Source of the DNA: Erwinia aphidicola
Lineage (GTDB): Bacteria > Pseudomonadota > Gammaproteobacteria > Enterobacterales > Enterobacteriaceae
DNA length: 64,000 nucleotides
Direction of reading: 5' to 3'
Assembly (NCBI RefSeq): GCF_024169515.1
Contig: NZ_JAMKCQ010000001.1
Span: 4,402,001-4,466,000 of the forward strand
The translations under genes and the position numbers were made by a program. Positions 60,315-64,000 of the stretch are shown here, piece by piece (position 1 is the stretch's first letter; every line of letters starts with the position of its first letter). Below the pieces are notes generated by a model. That model searched no databases and had not been told where the DNA came from. It was given only the letters and a program-made list of their open reading frames with translations.

Positions 60315-61682
60315 TTATTTCAAATCAGGCAGTGTCTGATTCACACTCTGATCAACACCAAGCTGAGTTAATAAGTCATTAACAGCCGTGGCGTAACTTA
60401 TCACTGAATACCAGCTGTCATATTTCGCACTGATTTGCGAAAACTGCGCCTGAAATACCTCCTGCTCGACGCTAAGCAGATCGTTCAGCGTGCGCTGATT
60501 GAGCTTATATTCGCTCTTGTACACATCGCGCGAGCGGACAGAATCCTGTAGCTGTTCAGCACTGGCCTGCGCCTGCCCTTCAGCGCCAGCCCAGTTGGCA
60601 TAAGCCACTGAAGCTTTTTGCATCACATCGAGCTTGGCCTGATCGACCAGAGTGGCGGCAATATTTTTATGCCCTTCAGCCTGACTGACGCGAGCCGACA
60701 CCGCACCGCCCTGATAAAGCGGCGCATTCACGTGTAACTGAATCTGATTATTCCAGTACGGATTGTTCGTGGTTTCGTAACGCGTTCGACTCGCCTGTAA
60801 ACTCAGGGTAGGCAAATAATCCGCCTTCGCCTTATTGACTTCAAATGACGCCGATTCCTGTTGCGCCTGCGCGTACAGTACCGAGGGCACTTTGGAATAA
60901 TCGATATTATCCGGCAGCACTGGAGTATCGAGATTCACCGCGGCAATGGACTGATAATGGCTGGCTCGCACACCCGTCAGCGAGGCGAGTTGCGCTTTCG
61001 CCGCTGACAGGCTGGCCTGATATTGTTTAAGCGTCGAGCGCATTCCGGAAATACGCGACTGCGCCTGCAGCACATCTGAGCGAGTGCTTAATCCGGCATC
61101 GGCGCGTAATGACGACATGCGGCGGACATCTTCCAGCGCCGTAATGTTATCCTCCACCGCTTTGGTCAGATCCTGATATTTCAGCACATCCAGGTAAGCC
61201 GTCGCCGTTTGCTCAGCGACGTCAGACAGTGTCGCCAGCAATTTGTAGCGATAACTTTCCTGCGCAGATTTCTGCTGGTTAATGCTGGCGTTGGTTTTAC
61301 CGAAGTCGTAGACAAGCTGCGACAGCGTCAGGCCGTAGGCAGCGGCATTATTCATATTGTTGAAGGTATCCTGCTGGGTCGAATTGCCGGTATTGGCGGT
61401 CAGACCGACCTGCGGAAACCACGCACTTTGCGCTTCGCGGATCTGCGCCTGGCCGATCCCCATTTGGTACGCCTGTTGCGTAACCGACGGACTGCGTGAA
61501 AACGCCTGCAAAATAGCGGTTTTCAGATCCACCGACGCCATACTTTTCATCGATGGCGGATTGGCCCACCGATCTGCGTGCCCTGACACCACGGCATTGG
61601 CGATAAACGGGAACGTCAAGAAAACAATTAAAATACAGATTTTTTGTAAGCTGTTATTAAATAATTTTACAATCCATATCAT
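60315..61682 (-). CDS. TolC-family outer membrane channel protein
   Basis: Outer-membrane exit duct for the adhesin. The 455-residue precursor has a signal peptide (hydrophobic core CILIVFLTFPFIANA, cleavage near residue 30) and the two-fold repeat of TolC proteins: long alpha-barrel helices rich in Ala/Gln/Ser and two strands pairs, with typical LSQLVYDFGKTNASI and VNAPLYQGGAVSARV motifs. It lies 85 bases upstream of the adhesin and is first in the presumed operon; in the Salmonella bap locus the adhesin gene comes first. The gap to the adhesin holds a short stem-loop (CAATACC/GGTATTG, 60271-60293). Confidence 0.92.
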   Translation of the reverse strand: MIWIVKLFNNSLQKICILIVFLTFPFIANAVVSGHADRWANPPSMKSMASVDLKTAILQAFSRSPSVTQQAYQMGIGQAQIREAQSAWFPQVGLTANTGNSTQQDTFNNMNNAAAYGLTLSQLVYDFGKTNASINQQKSAQESYRYKLLATLSDVAEQTATAYLDVLKYQDLTKAVEDNITALEDVRRMSSLRADAGLSTRSDVLQAQSRISGMRSTLKQYQASLSAAKAQLASLTGVRASHYQSIAAVNLDTPVLPDNIDYSKVPSVLYAQAQQESASFEVNKAKADYLPTLSLQASRTRYETTNNPYWNNQIQLHVNAPLYQGGAVSARVSQAEGHKNIAATLVDQAKLDVMQKASVAYANWAGAEGQAQASAEQLQDSVRSRDVYKSEYKLNQRTLNDLLSVEQEVFQAQFSQISAKYDSWYSVISYATAVNDLLTQLGVDQSVNQTLPDLK

Positions 61683-62409
61683 TGAATAAAGAGATCCATC
61701 TTATTAATTTACAGGGTCGGGTGTTCTTTATCCTACCCCACTTAAGACAAATCTTAAACTCTTTTTTTTGGGGACAAAAAAGGGCACAAGAATATTGTTT
61801 TAGTTTCATAACGTTATTACTGATGGAAATACTTTATGCCTTGCCAATCATCAGGCTGTAAATTCGATTAGGAAGAAATAAAAAAAAGCATGGCGTTTAT
61901 TATTATCCCTGTGAGTCTAGTACATGATATCGCCTAACGCCACTCTGTTTATGTTAAACACCATGACGCTATAGTTAAATAATTGTTGGCTACTTGTAAT
62001 AACTCCTTGCCCTGTCTGAATCAGAAAATTATTCCCAGCCGCACCTTTAATATCTCAATATATCAGGCACTCCGGAATGATAAGGTCTTCTCGATATTAT
62101 TTTTACGCGTTGAGTTTTAAGGAAAGTTGTTGCGGCAGACTAAATTTGACCATCTTAATAGTGATGCATCATCGGTTATTAATTTAAAACAGCTGCTATA
62201 TGACCGGGCGTAGTTCAGCGTTAACATCGCTGAAAAAACCTATCACAACGATTGCGCAAAGCGATGGTGACTCTCATTCGCATATTTCATTACTTTCCTT
62301 TTATCGGCGTAATCAACCCAATTCGCCTTGCCATGACCGGTCCAAGTATTGAACACAACGCCCAGTGGGTCATAGCCGATCCTGGCCCGCAACCCTGATG
62401 TAATTGTGT
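61683..62409. other. Long AT-rich region between the adhesin operon and the ATPase gene
   Basis: About 730 bases, markedly more AT-rich than the surroundings, with no intact gene. It contains the RcsAB-like box, T- and A-runs around 61760-61790 and, at its right end, a possible gene remnant (62243-62413). Such AT-rich leaders are typical targets of H-NS-type silencing of adhesin operons; no specific site can be assigned. Confidence 0.5.
61743..61756 (-). promoter_or_regulatory. Putative RcsAB box upstream of the adhesin operon
   Basis: TAAGACAAATCTTA is a perfect inverted repeat (TAAGA-N4-TCTTA) and matches the conserved flanks of the RcsAB consensus TAAGAATATTCCTA at 10 of 14 positions. It lies 61 bases before the start codon of the TolC-type gene. 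RcsAB controls exopolysaccharide genes in Erwinia; binding here is inferred from sequence only. Confidence 0.5.
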
Positions 62410-62413
62410 TTAG
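62243..62413 (-). pseudogene. Possible 3' remnant of an unidentified gene
   Basis: On the minus strand, an open stretch of 56 codons reads RIGYDPLGVVFNTWTGHGKA, NWVDYADKRKVMKYANES, HHRFAQSL and ends at TGA 62243. It looks like the end of a real protein but has no start codon before a late Met and runs into the ATPase gene end in another frame. I do not recognise the family. It could also be chance. Confidence 0.35.
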
Positions 62414-62916
62414 CCGTACTCAATAACAGTAAACCCTTCGTCATCTGTTGGTGCGGAGAAATAGCGCGTTATGATTTCGAATTGTTGATCGGTCGCGCTA
62501 AAGTCGTGTACACCCTCTGCGTTTCGGGCATGCAATCGGGCTTTACAGACCTCATCAGAGACTTTCAGATAGTGCAGACGATGACTGGCACCTGACTCCT
62601 TAACGATACTCATCATCCATTCACGATTTGTAGGTGTGTTGGCCGGAAAATCCAGAACGACGGATAAACCCGCTCTGAGTAACGATACGAGGTGGGGCTT
62701 GATGGCGCTGCGGAGCTTCGAGGAACACTGCAAATAATCGGCTACTGAATGGATTTCATTGGCATAGAGCACCGCCAGCCACCGATCCTCACTGACGAGC
62801 ACGGTGGCTGGCGAGGCAGCTAATTTCACGGATAGCGTGGATTTACCTGATGCAATTTTTCCACACAGCAGGTGCAGCGTGGGTTTTCCTGCTGTGGTGA
62901 CCGTATTGCTATCCAT
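62410..62916 (-). CDS. Small P-loop ATPase/kinase-like protein
   Basis: The 168-residue product has Walker A CGKIASGKSTLS at residues 18-29, a following VLVSEDRW, and SVVLDFPANT as a probable Walker B, then a basic arginine-rich helix (CKARLHARNAEG). This is the AAA_33/zeta-like small kinase pattern; the phosphorylated substrate is unknown. I prefer ATG 62916, with GAGG 6 bases upstream; ATG 62919 directly before it is equally possible. It is not obviously linked to the adhesin system. Confidence 0.75.
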   Translation of the reverse strand: MDSNTVTTAGKPTLHLLCGKIASGKSTLSVKLAASPATVLVSEDRWLAVLYANEIHSVADYLQCSSKLRSAIKPHLVSLLRAGLSVVLDFPANTPTNREWMMSIVKESGASHRLHYLKVSDEVCKARLHARNAEGVHDFSATDQQFEIITRYFSAPTDDEGFTVIEYG

Positions 62917-62962
62917 CATTTACCTCACTAACAATTAATAGTAAGGCCCTCCTTACTGTCGC

Positions 62963-64000
62963 TTAACACTCACTGCATGGCTGCACGCTTCCCGCCTGCC
63001 AGACGGTACAGGCATACACCACCAGTCCGGTAACGCCCAGAATCACGCCCACATAGGCGGTCGCGATCCAGCCGTAGCCTAAAGAAACCGCCATGCCGCC
63101 CAGATAGGCGCCCATCGCGTTGGCAATATTCAGCGCGGAGTGATTCATTGCGGCAGCTAACGTCTGTGACTCTTTCGCCACGTCCATCAGGCGTATCTGC
63201 AGTGACGGCAGTAAAACCGACGAGGTGCCAATCAGGAAAGTCGCCAGCATCCCACCCGCGACCTGCGTTGCCAGCAGCGGGAAGACGATCATAATGCAAA
63301 TATTCCACAGCAGCGTCCAGCCTATCACCTTCAGCACGGTTTTATCCGCCAGCCGGCCACCCACCAGATTCCCGACAATCATCCCCAGGCCAAACGCGGC
63401 CATGGCCCACGGAATAAGCCGGGTGGACATGCCCGCCACGTGCATCAGGGTGGGTGCAATGTAGCTGAACACCGCAAACATCCCGCCAAAGCCGATCGCC
63501 CCCACCAGTAGGGTCAGCAGCACCTGGCTGTTTTTCAGCGCGCCCAGTTCACGCAACGGATGAGCATCGCTGTCTGCCGGTGTGGCAGGTACAAAGCGCA
63601 ATATCAGCATGCAGGTGACTAAGCCAATCACCCCGACAAACCCGAATACCACATGCCAGTTAAAGACTTGCCCTACCCACGATCCCAGCGGGACGCCAAT
63701 CAGCGTGGCGATGGTTAACCCCAGCATCAGGGCACTGAGCGCCCTGCCGCGCTTTCCTGCCGGAACCAGAGAAGCGGCCACCAGCGACGCTACGCCAAAA
63801 TAGGCACCGTGCGGTAAGCCCGTCAGGAAGCGGGCGATAATCAGGCCGTGATAGCTTCCCACCAGCGCACTGCCAACGTTGCCAATAAAAAACAGCGCCA
63901 TTAATGCCAGCAGCAGGTGTTTTCTCACCATCCGCGCCGCAATCACCGCAATAACCGGTGCGCCCACCACCACCCCAAGCGCATAGCTGGCAATCGCATT
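62963..64000 (-). CDS. MFS transporter (AraJ/YdhP-like), 5' end outside the window
   Basis: 345 residues are visible and the frame stays open through 64000 (AIASYALGVVVGAP), so the N-terminal first helix or two lies outside. About 10-11 hydrophobic segments are seen with GLPHGAYFGVASLVAASLVP near the fourth helix, the family pattern of AraJ/YdhP sugar or purine exporters of the DHA1 group. Substrate unknown. The ATPase gene starts 46 bases behind it. Confidence 0.85.
   Translation of the reverse strand, partial: NAIASYALGVVVGAPVIAVIAARMVRKHLLLALMALFFIGNVGSALVGSYHGLIIARFLTGLPHGAYFGVASLVAASLVPAGKRGRALSALMLGLTIATLIGVPLGSWVGQVFNWHVVFGFVGVIGLVTCMLILRFVPATPADSDAHPLRELGALKNSQVLLTLLVGAIGFGGMFAVFSYIAPTLMHVAGMSTRLIPWAMAAFGLGMIVGNLVGGRLADKTVLKVIGWTLLWNICIMIVFPLLATQVAGGMLATFLIGTSSVLLPSLQIRLMDVAKESQTLAAAMNHSALNIANAMGAYLGGMAVSLGYGWIATAYVGVILGVTGLVVYACTVWQAGSVQPCSEC

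Overview
The window is a chromosomal segment of an enterobacterium, most likely Erwiniaceae (Erwinia or a close relative). The housekeeping block hemA-prfA-prmC-sirB2-sirB1-kdsA facing lolB-ispE-prs, followed by ychH, pth and ychF, is arranged as in E. coli and the proteins are close to their E. coli counterparts. The accessory content (a complete scr sucrose regulon, a T6SS fragment, a giant type I secreted adhesin, GGG..GACC/GGTC..CCC intergenic hairpins) fits a plant- or surface-associated Erwinia. The genus is inferred; no marker in the window proves it.

Layout. (1) 1-8704, plus strand: end of a T6SS-type locus: an unidentified gene end, tssL with an OmpA domain, a tssM that is clearly short, tagF, an FHA protein, a PP2C phosphatase, an unrecognised exported protein and a Ser/Thr kinase. 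(2) 8948-17825: chaC, then the sucrose regulon scrK-scrY-scrA-scrB-scrR, then chaA. The scr genes lie exactly between chaA and chaC, where chaB would be expected. (3) 18011-26765: hslJ-like lipoprotein gene, the hemA-to-kdsA operon on minus, and lolB-ispE-prs on plus. An ERIC element lies in the prs leader. (4) 26880-34482: LysR regulator with divergent MFS pump, ychH, pth, a MITE-like element, a degenerate EAL gene (YdiV-like), a SulP anion transporter and ychF. (5) 34536-38570: a 4-kb segment bounded by two identical 29-bp copies of a terminator hairpin, with a decayed tyrosine integrase at its left end and a DUF2157/DUF4401-GDYXXLXY membrane pair plus a small membrane protein inside. (6) 38683-61682, minus strand: a type I secretion adhesin system: TolC-type outer membrane protein, a 5,999-residue BapA/SiiE-like adhesin, an ABC exporter with an inactive C39-like domain, and an HlyD-type adaptor. 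(7) 61683-64000: a long regulatory region with an RcsAB-like box, a small P-loop ATPase, a possible gene remnant, and the end of an MFS transporter cut by the window.

How the genes work together. ScrY admits sucrose through the outer membrane, ScrA phosphorylates it during uptake, ScrB splits sucrose-6-phosphate, ScrK phosphorylates the fructose and ScrR represses through palindromic operators before scrK and scrY. TolC-like, ABC and HlyD proteins form the export channel for the adhesin, which should emerge C-terminus first. The kinase, phosphatase and FHA protein form the threonine-phosphorylation switch known from T6SS, here next to TssL and a shortened TssM.

Most worth a second look: the adhesin's higher-order repeat (a six-domain cassette of about 1.79 kb repeated about six times, with two 1,551-bp blocks that match base for base wherever I compared them), the shortened TssM beside a full phospho-switch, the repeat-bounded segment with an integrase remnant behind ychF, and the MITE-like element with 16-bp inverted ends and an ATTA target duplication after pth.
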